A program made the translations under genes and the position numbers. Of a DNA stretch of 64,000 nt, positions 31,691 through 43,340 are shown piece after piece. Source of the stretch: Tanypteryx hageni (Eukaryota; Arthropoda; Insecta; Odonata; Petaluridae); NCBI GenBank assembly GCA_028673005.1, contig CM054117.1:51271870-51335869 (forward strand). The letters are read 5' to 3'. How positions within the stretch are numbered: position 1 is the first letter of the stretch; every line of letters begins with the position of its first letter. Below the pieces are notes generated by a model that made no database searches, had not been told where the DNA came from, and saw nothing but the letters and a program-made list of their open reading frames with translations.

Positions 31691-34499
31691 TCAGAGAGGT
31701 GATTATAAAAGTGGCTTGGAGGACTTAATGACAGCGGCATCCTGCAAGAGTGTAGTTGTAGAGGCAACCGGGCGACAGAGGATGATCAGATCAGGAGATG
31801 GGAGAGAGAGAGAGAGATAGAAAGAGAGAGGGTAGAAGATTCGAAAATCAAAAGGGAATACGTGATGAGAGCTGGATAGTTGTTTAAGGAATGATAGAAG
31901 GGACGAGGATGAGTATACTATTAGTTTATGTCCCGCTGGTGTGGGAAGAAGGGCGGCGGCTTGGGACCTATCTGGATGTCAGTGAATCACGGCTCATTGC
32001 GACAAATTACTTGCTGACACCTTCTCTTATGTATGAAATGGGGTTGATACGAGATCAGAGAGAAAGAGCGGGAACGTGTCAAAGGATTGATAAAGTATGC
32101 AGGACACGGCGGGTGGGAAAGGCATGATTGGAGAGGAGACGCGTATTTTCGAAGGAGGCGATTTCGGACGACTGAGATTGACAGAAGAACAGACGTGTCC
32201 TACTCTCTTTATCTCTCGTCCTCATCTCATGTCCTCTTAAGTCGAGGCGAAGACTTCTTCCATTTTTGGAATGGAATTTCTAAGCGAGACGTGCATTAGG
32301 ACATGTATGAAGAGAGATTTACATTTATTGCGAGTTTGTCGATGTCGTGCGGTAAAAAGGATAGATACGCACGAACCGATCCCGTGGATAATTTAAGCAG
32401 CATGATTGTTTTGTTTAGCTATTCCGATTGGCATTCAGGGGACGGAGTGACGCGATTACATTTATCGTTCGTGCCGTTAACCCCAACTTTTGGAAATGCT
32501 GAGAGAGGCACTTTCCTTCACTTTTCATTTCTCACTATCAATATTCCTACATATTCCAATTTCCTTCTTTCAGTACTCTCTCTCCCTATCTATATCGCCG
32601 ATTTACTCTTATTCTTTCAATAAATTACTAAATAGAAAAAATCATTCTTTCAGACGTTAATCAGGCCCATTAAGAAATTATTTATTAATTGGGATTATTT
32701 TTTTCTGGTGTAAGATTTTTAAAACACCATTATTTATCTTCTTTGATATTTAACGTTTCATTAATATGAACATATTTAAGTTTATAATCTAATTGCTTTT
32801 AAATATAATCAGTAAGTTTGTCATTTTAATTACTCATTTACGAACAAAATCATTTTTATGAAGAACCAACAATTTATCGTGAAAATTATAACGAAAAACG
32901 AAAGACCTCAAAAATTAATTTCGCATGAAAGCAAACCATATGCAGTTTCCAAAAAGTCAAAGGCCTTTACATAGTATTTTTATTTAGGCATTTCGTTGAG
33001 GCCGGAAGAAGTCATAAAGAAGCTAGATCTATAAAAGAGACGGCACGGGAGTCCTCTTTGCGTAGACGTGAATTAATGGCAAAGAGTCTGAATAGGGATC
33101 TTGAAAAGAGATCGGCGCACCCCTTTGATCTTAAGCGAATGGATCTACGACTCGGACTTTGTGAAAAGAGAATGCGCGTAGATTAGAAGCTTTTGAGATT
33201 CAAGAGATCGTAGAAAGACATATGGGCGTAGAAGTGGAGAAATATGGTCTGATTATGGCTTAAATTAGGGAAATGTAATTAACAGGATTAATAGCGTAAA
33301 TACATGGAGGATTAAGAAGCATTGCGTGAATTAATGCATTGTTGAAAGAGGTCAGGAAAGGAAGGCTGTCATTAAATACGGAATGAAGGAAGAAAATGGT
33401 TAAGGATCCAGGAAATATCAAATTAAAAGAATGATAACGGGAACACCCTAATTTTGAAAGGAACTGAAGTATAAGAATGTAAATGCAAATAATGCATAAG
33501 TCGCATCGGTAAAAATATTTTAAACAAAATGGAAAATTATACTTCATAGATGAAATACAGATTTAAAAGGCATTCTTTATGGGAAATAACTATAAAACGG
33601 TATCGAAAGATTGGGCAGCACATGAATTTTTAGCCCAGAATGGAAATCTTATAAATATTTTAGTGTACGTGTGTATGTTCTTTATACGTTTTTACACCGT
33701 TGAAGCTATCGAATTCAAAAGTTTTATTGGCCACCCCATGGACCAAAGAAAGAACTTGGACTAGGTTTGCTGACCGTGGGGTCTCTTATACTCCATGGGG
33801 TCAACAAAATACTATTTCCACAATAATGCATGGGAAATGGTGTGGAGAAACCCCAAAATGCCATGCAGTCCTTCAATGATGTGGATATAAATATACCTAA
33901 ATATTAACTTACGATCACGAAAAATGGCTTATTTTACGCATGAAAGACTGAGGATTTTAATTTTGTTCATGTTTTGTCGTATTACATGTTAAACCGCTCG
34001 AGATTATTCTTTAAGCTCAAAATTTATTAACATTTTTCAGGCGGCAACAAAGTTAATTTCTTAATTGTTGTCCTCTGTAAAAGGAGACAGTCACGTAAAG
34101 ATTAATTCAAGGAAAATCCACGCCGTGGCGCGCCATAGAGGAAGAATAGCCAACGCCAAGATTAAGGGTACAAATGTATTCATGCCTAAATATAGTCTAT
34201 AAATACTTTTAAAGTGAGTCAAATGATTGTTATCTTTTACCATTTTCATTGAAAGATTTATCGCAACATAACTCGATACATCTACTTATAATTGTTCGGT
34301 AACCAAGATGTTTGATTTACATGGGAAATCTGAAATCCATCGTGCAGTGTAATTTTCTCTTGCACATTAAAATATATTAGAGTTGTAATATCGGAGGGAG
34401 TTTTGTACTATTCTCTGAGGAAAGCAATGAAGATACTAATTTTTATCGTAGAATTTTCCTTATTGGTTGTATTACTTAGAATTTTACGTAAATGGTGAC
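31691..34499. other. Non-coding DNA, no gene recognised
   Basis: Contains a short GAGAGAGA run at 31800-31835 and AT-rich DNA. Frames of 78-106 codons at 31891-32623 show no recognised domain. Confidence 0.4.
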
Positions 34500-34735
34500 G
34501 ATTTCGCAGTTTTTATCACTCATTACGAGATGGTTGCCATAGCAACAACTATTTTTGGACTCAGATTCGGTATATTCTAATAAGTGTTATTTTTCCCGCA
34601 CAAATACGCGTGATCAATTTAATATTCCTTTCGAATGTATTTGTAGTATTTTATAACGGTAAATTATGAAATTTGGGAACACAAAGAGCTACATATCCGC
34701 GATGACTTTAAAGCTATTAAAGCCTATATAAGTAT
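34500..34735 (-). repeat. Dispersed repeat family, copy C
   Basis: On the minus strand the words GGCTTTAATAGCTTTAAAGTC, TCTTTGTGTTCCCAAATTTC, TTAAATTGATCACGCGTATT, GAGTCCAAAAATAGTTGTTG and TGGCAACCATCTCGTAATGA appear in the same order as in copies A (41130) and B (53062). It lacks the tRNA-like 3' half seen there. No coding capacity. Confidence 0.75.
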
Positions 34736-34789
34736 TAAATAAACGATTAACTGGGAAGTGGGCATCATAAGTACTGTTTGGATCATATT

Positions 34790-35125
34790 ATTATCTCCGA
34801 AACTGTATGTCGTAATTATGTGGTTTCGCGGACTTTTTAGTGGTAAATGTTGTCCTCTATTCAAATAAATTTATCAATGTCTCACAGATCATATAAGAGC
34901 ATTGAAGAGACAAATATGGTTTTTTAATGGTTTTTTGCCTATAGAACCATCTTAGCAATCAATGTAAAGAAAATAAGTGATGTTATGCTTGGAATATTTT
35001 CGAGTTTTTATCTCCAAAACTATAAGTCGTAATCATGTGGTCTCGCGGACCTTTTAGTGGTAAATCCGAATAATTTTTTTACCTCACAGATCATATAAAA
35101 GATAAAAATATGGCATTTAATCGTT
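34790..35125 (+). repeat. Direct duplication, 217-bp spacing
   Basis: TTATCTCCGAAACTGTATGT at 34791 and TTATCTCCAAAACTATAAGT at 35008 start two parallel copies. They share TGTGGT-TCGCGGAC, TTTTTAGTGGTAAAT and CTCACAGATCATATAA. The unit is about 120-140 bp of homology within a 217-bp period. A GACAGACGGACGGACG tail follows at 35310, as at the ends of other retroposon fragments here. Confidence 0.65.
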
Positions 35126-37013
35126 GCTTGACGGATGCCATTAAACTAGATATGAGTATGTTTATTTAAGTGCATATGTAAAGTTAAAGTTATAATTAGC
35201 GGATGCCCTTCAAAATCACAATTGGGCGACAAATTTTAATAAGGATCATTCGTACTTAATTTAATTAAAATCCGTGTAGCGGCTTAGGATATGAGAGTTA
35301 CGACAGACGGACGGACGAAACGTGCCAATAAAGGCTACAATCGCTAATATCGCTTTGCTGTTAAAGAACGCCTAAAAATGCCATGGCACTGTTTCACTGT
35401 AGAATTATCGAACTACTCTTATAGCCGAAAACAAATTCTAAAATAAGTACTGAGGAATAAAAAATTGAAAAATTAAGTATTTCTCTTTGGTATCGCCAAA
35501 TCACAAGGTTATTTCGTAGTCTGGAATGGCACTATTTTAAAAACAAAACGTTGTACATTTACACATTTTAAAATCTGATCGCAATGCAAAATAACAACTT
35601 AAAGACGTCTCGTCTGTTCCTCGTTGGAATATTACGTAATGGTACTCAGTAAGTCATATGAGTTGATACACGCGTTCTTCTTAGGAGCAGTCTTTATAAT
35701 CGATCGTTTTTCCTCACATCTTTAACTTCATTTCTTAAGGATTACCGGTTGCGTTACGAGTATCTAGTTTTAATTTCCAATCTCTCCGCAAGAGAAACAA
35801 TGGAGTTCGTGTTGGGAGTGTCACGCAAGACCAATTTACTTGTCACGCCTAGCGAATAACATTTCCTTATTTTTTTTTAGTCCTTGCAATCCGATACAAA
35901 CATGACTTATGAATTTAAGTTGCGTGGCTGACGATATTATGCCGATTTTTTATGTTGCAGAAGAAGTAGTAAAAATTCTTATATCGCTGCCCCACTTAAT
36001 CTACGGTCCACGCTATATGCTCGTTAATGAGAATATGCATTTCTTAACGGGTCAAGACTGGAATGAAATTCTTCGGCGATTTCAAGCTAAACAGCGTCTT
36101 TCGGTATATCATTGCTACCTTATAGCACCAATCTACAAGCATATTAAACAAATGTGGACATTTTGTTGGAATAACAGTGCCTCACGGTTAGTTCTTAACG
36201 CCACAAGGAATGTTTCTTGCGGATTTAACACGCTAATCTTTCAAGTAATTTAATTTCATTTAGTGGTTAACAATTCTTGGTCATTAACAAAATCAATGCA
36301 ATCAGAAATATAAGTATAAAATTAAACCGAAGCGAAGAAATTTAAGGGCTTTGCTCTCCTCCATTCAGCTAATTCCGACCCACCCCGTTCCATCTCCTTT
36401 AATATGTAGCCTTCGAACGTAGTCAAGGGTTTCCTTACAAATCTAAAGCTATTGGAAGATGATAATAAGGCGAAATAGTCGAACAATCATGTTATTGCTC
36501 CATGAACTGTATTAAGCAGTGCTCTAGCTTCTCACAAAAGAGAAATGGAAATTGAACTAATAATAATTTCGTAAAATCTTTTTTGTGTGTATAGTTAGCA
36601 GGCAATGCAACAGAATCAAGATGTACACGAATAAATAAATATGCACAAGATGTTTAAAGTTGGATAGAATTATGATTATGTTACATCTAGCATAATTAAA
36701 AGTCACGGAAAAGATCTGGAGGAATAATACAACACTCTTGTGAAACCGGTTCAAATAAAATTACAACTTTATTCACCTAATCCAACCTATATTTAATATT
36801 CATTCCTTGTAATGGCGGTTTATATGCAATTCAGTGCGGTCGCAGGATTATCAATCATCTCGAAAATTTTCTTTGGGTTCTTCCCTTTCGCTAGTTTTTT
36901 TAAGCATGCCTAATTTTTTAACAAAATGAGAAACACAACAGAGAATTAATTATCCAGCTCGTCTTATGGCTCAAAAATTCAAGAACCAGCACTAAAAAAA
37001 ATACTTGTCTCAA
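35126..37013. other. AT-rich non-coding DNA
   Basis: A 114-codon frame at 35909-36253 on the plus strand has no recognised motif and AT-rich, unbiased codons; it is probably chance. Nothing else supported. Confidence 0.4.
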
Positions 37014-37155
37014 GTATCTCCAATGGTCGCAACAAGATTATAAAAAACCAAGTGAGCATTTCGACTACAAAGCAGCCATCTTAAGTGGTATATCACCTCA
37101 AATAGATTCTAAAAGAGACTGTTTTTGTTACCTTGTTGTAGCTATTGGAGATACC
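37014..37155 (+). repeat. Foldback repeat, copy 2
   Basis: Arms GTATCTCCAATGGTCGCAAC and TTGTTGTAGCTATTGGAGAT then ACC are inverted complements. The centre is GCATTTCGACTACAAAGCAG then CCATCTTAAGTGGTATATC. This is the best-preserved member of the family (copy 1 at 22763, fragments at 4710 and 23604). Confidence 0.7.
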
Positions 37156-37190
37156 TGGGATGAGTATTTTTAAGTGCTTTTCTTTTTAAT

Positions 37191-37425
37191 TTTTCATAAC
37201 GCTGCTAAAATAATCAATATACCGTTATACCCTGAAATCGCGTTTATATTTTTCATAACGCTGCTAAAATAATCAATATAACGTTATAACCTGAAATCGC
37301 GTTTATATTTTTCATAACGCTGCTAAAATAATCAATATAACGTTATAACCTGAAATCGCGTTTATATTTTTCATAACGCTGCTAAAATAATCAACATACC
37401 GTTATAACCTGAAATCGCGTTTATC
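37191..37425 (+). repeat. Four tandem 59-bp repeats
   Basis: Units start with TTTCATAACGCTGCTAAAAT at 37192, 37251, 37310 and 37369, exactly 59 bp apart, and differ at only a few positions. Copies 2 and 3 contain the perfect 12-bp palindrome TATAACGTTATA; copies 1 and 4 have one change in it. The array starts 36 bp after the foldback repeat. Confidence 0.95.
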
Positions 37426-40400
37426 TAAATTTATCAAGTGCTAATTAAACCGCAAGTCAGAAAGAAATAAAAGTTTACCAAGTTACCCATGAAATATAAA
37501 AAAAATTAAATGAAATCATATACATGCGCAATACATTTCAACTTATATACACATGTGATTAATGTCGAGCGCAAACATGGCAGCGTAACAGATTGAATAC
37601 TAGCTGCATTCTTTCGCGTCTCACATTTTCATCAAAAACTTTATCTAACGGCTCAGCTTGGGGATTACTCAGTAAGGTCGTTTCCCGGCTATTCCCTAAT
37701 ACCGTGCTCTCAAGATAAGTAAAACTTAAGGCTGAGACTGGAGAAAACACCTTTAAGAGCGACGTTCGGCATAACTCAATAAGTACTCGAGCGGAAATTG
37801 CTCCGATAAGGAAGTGGTACGTACAGTTCTTACGGTCTCGTTCCACCAATCCCATCGCTGAAAACGGATGAAAAAAGCGTCGTTCCGATTGCTCCCGAGA
37901 GATTTCGCGAATGTTAAAAAAAAACAAAAAAAAAGACGATCGCCGGTCCGGAAGTCTCTCACGGTGCACCCTACACATTTCTCCCGACTATGCCACTGCG
38001 GAAAGGAATACGACTCGCAAAATGGGCTGCGGACCTGGATTTCTCTTCCACAGAAGGATTGCTCCCCGGAATGAAATTGGACGCCCGTGACGAAAAAGAA
38101 CTTTTCTAGGAGAGTGATGTAGTGTTAAGGGTACGGAGGGCGAAAATGGCTTCCGCCTTGTGAGTAGAGAGCCGGATGGGTTTTCCATGGAGAGGGAGAC
38201 TGCGGGGGAATTCGGGGTGAGGTTGAGGGGAGTGTTTGAAGATAGGTTGGGGAGGGGAAGTTGGGGTGAGAAAAAATGACTGGATGGGCGACGAAAGGAG
38301 ATAGGGGGAATGCTCTTTTCGCGCAACCTCGTGGGAGAATAAAAGACGAGAGACTTTCAATCTTCATTCCTAGCCGAAATTTCCGCAAATGTGTTGGCAT
38401 TGTTGAGTATCGTGTCGGCGACTATAACTATAACAATTTCTCGCCAAAATCTCATCCCTGTATTGCGCACTGCCCTGGGACGAATTTCCAAATAGCTTCT
38501 TAAAGAATGGCCGACGATAAATATTTTGACCCTTTCTTCTTTTGCATCCAACCACAATTTTTATACCATTAATTTAACTCATGACTCAGCCATATTTAAC
38601 AGGTGTATACGATAAATATAGTTGCCAATCGTTATAAATATAGATTGTATAGAAAGGAGGAAGCAAGGGACGTGCAACTGCGGAGTGTTATATGGGAATT
38701 TAGATAGTTGGGAGCGGATAATTAGCAGAAGATGTATGGTGAAGGGAATATTAATCAAGTATCCACGGGAGTGTTGACAACTGTTTACGATCAAGCAACA
38801 AGCATTCTCCGTGAGCACATGCATGTTTATTAGGGAGAATTAGGAAAGTTTAACATGAAACCTAGTTAATTGGGTTTCAGCGTCAACGACTTACCCTAAT
38901 GATCAGTGGTGCCCAAATCACGGCCCGCTGGCATAATCATATCTACCATGAGTTTAGCATTGGAAGGATATAATTTAACGTAAAATGAAAATATAAATTT
39001 ATTAAAACGATATTTTTCGTCTTTGCTTCCTCATTTCAGTAATAATATAATAATATCAGGTAATATTGATCTCCAACTTAAATTTTAGTTTCCCTAAATT
39101 ATTCTTCAGTCGTATTTTCGACTGCGTTTGATCCGCGACGAGTATAAAAAGGTAGCCGAAAAGTATGAGCGCTACTGCTCATAAATGTTAAAGAAAAATA
39201 TAGTTTTGTTTTTTAAATGAAGTTTATGGAAATATTTATTTCACCACAACCGAGATTTTTGTGAGGTACCTACGCTATCTTAGCTTTTTTAACCAAAGAA
39301 ATTTCCATAAAAATGTTGAACTCTTGCTTAAAACACCCTAATCCTCTCATAATTTGCACGCTCGGTCCTTATCATACGGTAAAATTACGAGTGAAAAACG
39401 GCAAAGCTTAAGTGGATAATTAAGTTATACGGCCAGGAAATTAATCATGAAAGGCGTAATTCACGAAAGAAGACGGATTTTAAGAGGGTTTTCTGATTTT
39501 ATATTATGCAGTAAAGGCACTACAGCAGACGCATGTACAATAGGAAACGCCATCCTACGCCAGCATAGATGCGAAACCGGTTTTATAATATGATACAAAC
39601 ATTTCAGCCATGCAATATGGTAAATTTTGCTTACAAACCTAGGTAATATATAAAAAAATTTCATCAAGAGTTCATTTTTTTGCGTCATGTTCTGAATATG
39701 AATATTTGCCCGATACAGCAAAAAAACTCAAGTAACGTCTTAGACAAGCATTCCGGAAGGAAATTGCAGTTTCCTATTCATGCGTTGCATCATTACTCGA
39801 GAAAAAGTGCTTCGAGAAATGGTCGCATAGCTTTCTTTTGCTCCTTTATATAAAATATACAAAAATATGCTCTCGTAAAAACGTAGGTTTTTGCATATTC
39901 TACTGAGTGTGATGACGCATGGAGGTGATGGAAAAAACATATTTTTTTTTTCAACGGAGGCTCACCGATGAAAAGTGGCGAAACTGATGACGACGCGGCA
40001 GCCATATAGAGAGAGGATCTGCATAATTAACTACGCAAACAGCTAACTTGGTTTTGGGCTAAAATCAGATATTTATAACCCTCTGTAATTACACTATAAC
40101 TTATATCTTATATTTATGAATTACCATTATCGCATACGTCAAAAATATGAAAATATTGATAAAAATCATAACCTCTTAAATCTGACTAAATCATAATGAT
40201 ATAAATCTACATTTTCATACAATCTGTTTACTGATTGCCCGTGAACACACAAATCTATACGCATATGTGTTTGCATGTGCGCAGTTCAAATAATGAGTAA
40301 AGTTAGGAGACTAACTAAAGTAACATAGTTAACCAAAAGGATAAATTGGCGATGGCTTCAAATTATCAGATTATAATTCCCATTTAGCCAAAGGATTTTC

Positions 40401-41129
40401 AGACAATGACGCGTCGTTTCAAAGTTAGTATCACTTTCATATAAGATAAAGGAGGTATTTTATCCAAGTGCGAAATAAAAACGGAAATAAATCTCTGAAT
40501 AAAATATTTTTTAATTTTATTTCTCCGAAGGGGAAAAATGTAAAATAGGGAAAGTTGGTCGATTACTTTGAACTAATACGGGAAAGGGAATCTATGTTTT
40601 ACTTTTTAGCGAGAACGATAAAACTTCTATCACATCTATCGCTGCAACGAGCTTAAATGTTAGCCTGGGTATTTAGTCCAATTAGCAATTTAAATATAAG
40701 TGGAAGTAGTGAAGATAGGTAACATGAATCTTTGCGATAAAAGTAACTTAAGTTCGGCAGAAGAAAGAGCTAGAATAAATTCAAGATTTAAAAAAGTAAG
40801 TGAACGTTAAAACTGTTAATTTTCAGCCTCTGTAAGACAATATTACTGGAAAGTATTCAAGGCAAAAAATATTTAGAGCAGAATTTTTATGGGAAGATGA
40901 TAATCCCAGGAAAATTTATAGAACAGGAGTGATAGGAATATGCTGTAAATATATATATACATATATATTTGAAATTGAAAAACGTTTAACTGCTATCGCC
41001 ACAGGAGGTTATCTATCTATCTGGAACAGCCTTACTTATCTTTATGCCAAGAGAAAGGGCGAAGCTAATGCAGATTTAGGTTCCACGAAATTGGTGATTG
41101 CAAACAAGCGTGAAATGTCAAGGTTTGAA
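37426..41129. other. Non-coding DNA, no gene recognised
   Basis: 37560-38560 has more CG dinucleotides and several overlapping frames (up to 139 codons) without a recognised domain; the DNA at 38200-38310 is G-rich. A hAT-type end, CAGTGGTGCCCAAATCACGG, lies at about 38906 with no visible partner. Confidence 0.4.
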
Positions 41130-42260
41130 TTTAAAAATAAAACACGACGATCCAAATGGAACTTATGATTCCTACTTTCCACTAAATTATCTTTTAAATA
41201 CTTATACTGGCTTTAATAACATTAAAATCACCGCGGATAGGTTGCTCTTTGCGTTCCCAATTTTCATAATTTAGCGTTATAAAATACTACAAATACATTC
41301 GAAGGGAATATTAAATTGATCACGCGCATTTCTGGGGCAAAAATAACGTATGTATTAGACCAGTGCTTCCCAAAATTTTGAGCTCCGCGGACCACTACAG
41401 CAACCCTACAGGCCCTACGGACCACCTCATTTCTTACACAAACGTACTTACTGTAACTACGTTTAAGAAAAGGGGTTAATTGGATAGGTAGTTTATTTGA
41501 ACATTTTCAAATGTATTACACAGGTTTCTGCCTGTTTTATTCCAAGAATTATTTCCAGAAATTGTAGGAGAAATTCGTGAAATATAATATAGTTTTACGA
41601 AGAACATCATAGTAAACATATTGCAAAATACATTTAATTTCTAAACTATGAGCATAATTATAGCACGGTAGAAACAACGCACACAGCTTTGCGTCTGTTT
41701 TACTCCTCAAGAACAATAGCTAAATGATTGCAAACAACTTATTCGACTACTCAGGCAATATTCATAGGTTACATAAAAGAACAATGTATATGAAGCAAAT
41801 TTATAAATTGCTAGCATTTCAAAATGCGTTGGCGTACGCCATCGCGCCTGAGTCCAATAAAAGTTGTTGCTATGGCAACACTCTCGTCATGAGTGATAAA
41901 TATTGCAAAAGCGTCAGTATTTACGCGAGATTCGAATAAATACGATAAACAAGCAACATTCTACGATAAAATTTATATTCTTCGTTCCTTTCCACAGTGA
42001 ATAGTACAAATCTCGCTCCGATATTACAGTTATAAAATATCTTAATAATCAAGAGAAAATTATCCTGCACGATGGATTTCAGAGTTCCCATGTAAATAGA
42101 ATGTGAAGGATAGTTCCTGGAATCAAACCCGGGTCTTCGCAACAAAAACTCTTCTCGGGAGTTTGACCCAAGTAGCAAGAGATTTCCACCAAGTGTAATG
42201 AAAATCGGTCCATTGGTTCAAAAGTTTAAAGGGGGGGGGGGAGACAGACAGACACAACGA
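41130..42260 (+). repeat. Dispersed repeat family, copy A (interrupted)
   Basis: Aligns with copy B (53062-53735) in two blocks, 41130-41355 and about 41846-42260. Shared words include TTGATCACGCG, GGCAACACTCTCGTCATGAG, GCACGATGGATTTCAGAGT, GGAATCAAACCCGGGTCTTC (a B-box-like word on the minus strand), AAGAGATTTCCACCAAGTGT and TGAAAATCGGT, ending in a G-run and AGACAGACAGAC. Without the insert the unit is about 640 bp. It has no ORF, so it is a non-autonomous retroposon or composite. Confidence 0.7.
41356..41845. mobile_element. hAT-type insertion in dispersed repeat copy A
   Basis: The segment absent from copies B and C starts CAGTGCTTCCCAAAATTTTG then AGCTCCGCGGACCAC, a hAT-like terminus close to that at 9503. 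The expected matching terminus at the right is missing, so the element is truncated or rearranged. Confidence 0.5.
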
Positions 42261-43099
42261 CGAAAATATAAGCTTATTTACATTCTGGAAAGTAGGCTAA
42301 CTACTAGACGAAACACTAACAAAACAAATAATAATTATAAAGCAACGGTTTTCTACTAAATAACCCAAGGCCCACATTATAACAATGAAAAAATCGTTCG
42401 GTTTTTCAATATCTATCTAAATTGACGGCCTTTCGCATCTAGAACATATATAAACATCGAGAACATCGATTTATAATTATACATGTAGTTTCTGTGATCT
42501 GTCATCGTAACGCTGACGTCATCAATGGCACGTTTTAACGGGTTTTTAACAAACTTCTTGATTAGGCGGAAGGTTGAAATTTCGCAGGAATGTTTGATTC
42601 AGATATAAAAATTAAATGACGAGAATAAAATACGAAAAAATACCCGGGTTCGACTCCAGGGGGGCGATTTCCATTCCCCGTAAGATAACACGTAAAAAGC
42701 GACTTTTTAAAGTGCAGGCTTTTATTCTTTTAGAAATTAAAATTAGAAAGAATTGACGCTCGACCCTCAAATATAAACTATGTTTTACGAATATTAATGA
42801 GGTTTCTTATTCTATTCATCTTTTTCCGCCTACTGTTCTATATCTCTCATATTAAACATTTAAATCATATATTTTGGGAAAAATATCGGCTTTTAAACGG
42901 GATATTGTCTCGCCGACCACGTAATTTTTAAACTTCGAGAATCAATTGTTGTCCCAGCCCGCATACGTGTAATATGTACGAGTGCATAGACTGCCTTAAA
43001 TTATCGTAATGTTTTTCGCAAAATTACGCAATTCTAATGAGACTGGGATTTAGTTTGGACTCTTTTGCTTACCTAAACGACTATATAGATGTAGAGTAA
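42261..43099. other. AT-rich non-coding DNA
   Basis: One B-box-like word, GGGTTCGACTCC, lies at about 42645 without an upstream A box. No gene recognised. Confidence 0.4.
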
Positions 43100-43340
43100 G
43101 AGAGAGGGGGATGTGGGGGGGGGGGGAGATAGGAAGGAAGGAATATACAATGGAAGGTACATAGAAAGTAAGGGTGGTATAGAATTAGTCGATTTTTCCA
43201 GAGGAGAAAGAAAGGAGTGGGTGGGAGGATGGGAGGAGGGAGGGGGATGGGAGGGAGGGAGGATGGGAGGGAGGGAGGATGGGAAGGAGGATGGGAGGGA
43301 GGATGGGAGAGAGAAAGAGGGAAAAGGAGGAAGAATGGAA
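43100..43340 (+). repeat. Polypurine tract with GGGAGGGAGGAT units
   Basis: Purine-rich plus strand including a G12 run near 43115 and tandem GGATGGGAGGGA units at 43225-43310, related in composition to the array at 29890-31690. Confidence 0.8.

Noticed and set aside
35909..36253. 114-codon plus-strand frame considered as a small gene
   Set aside because: No motif, no signal peptide and AT-driven composition; nothing separates it from chance.
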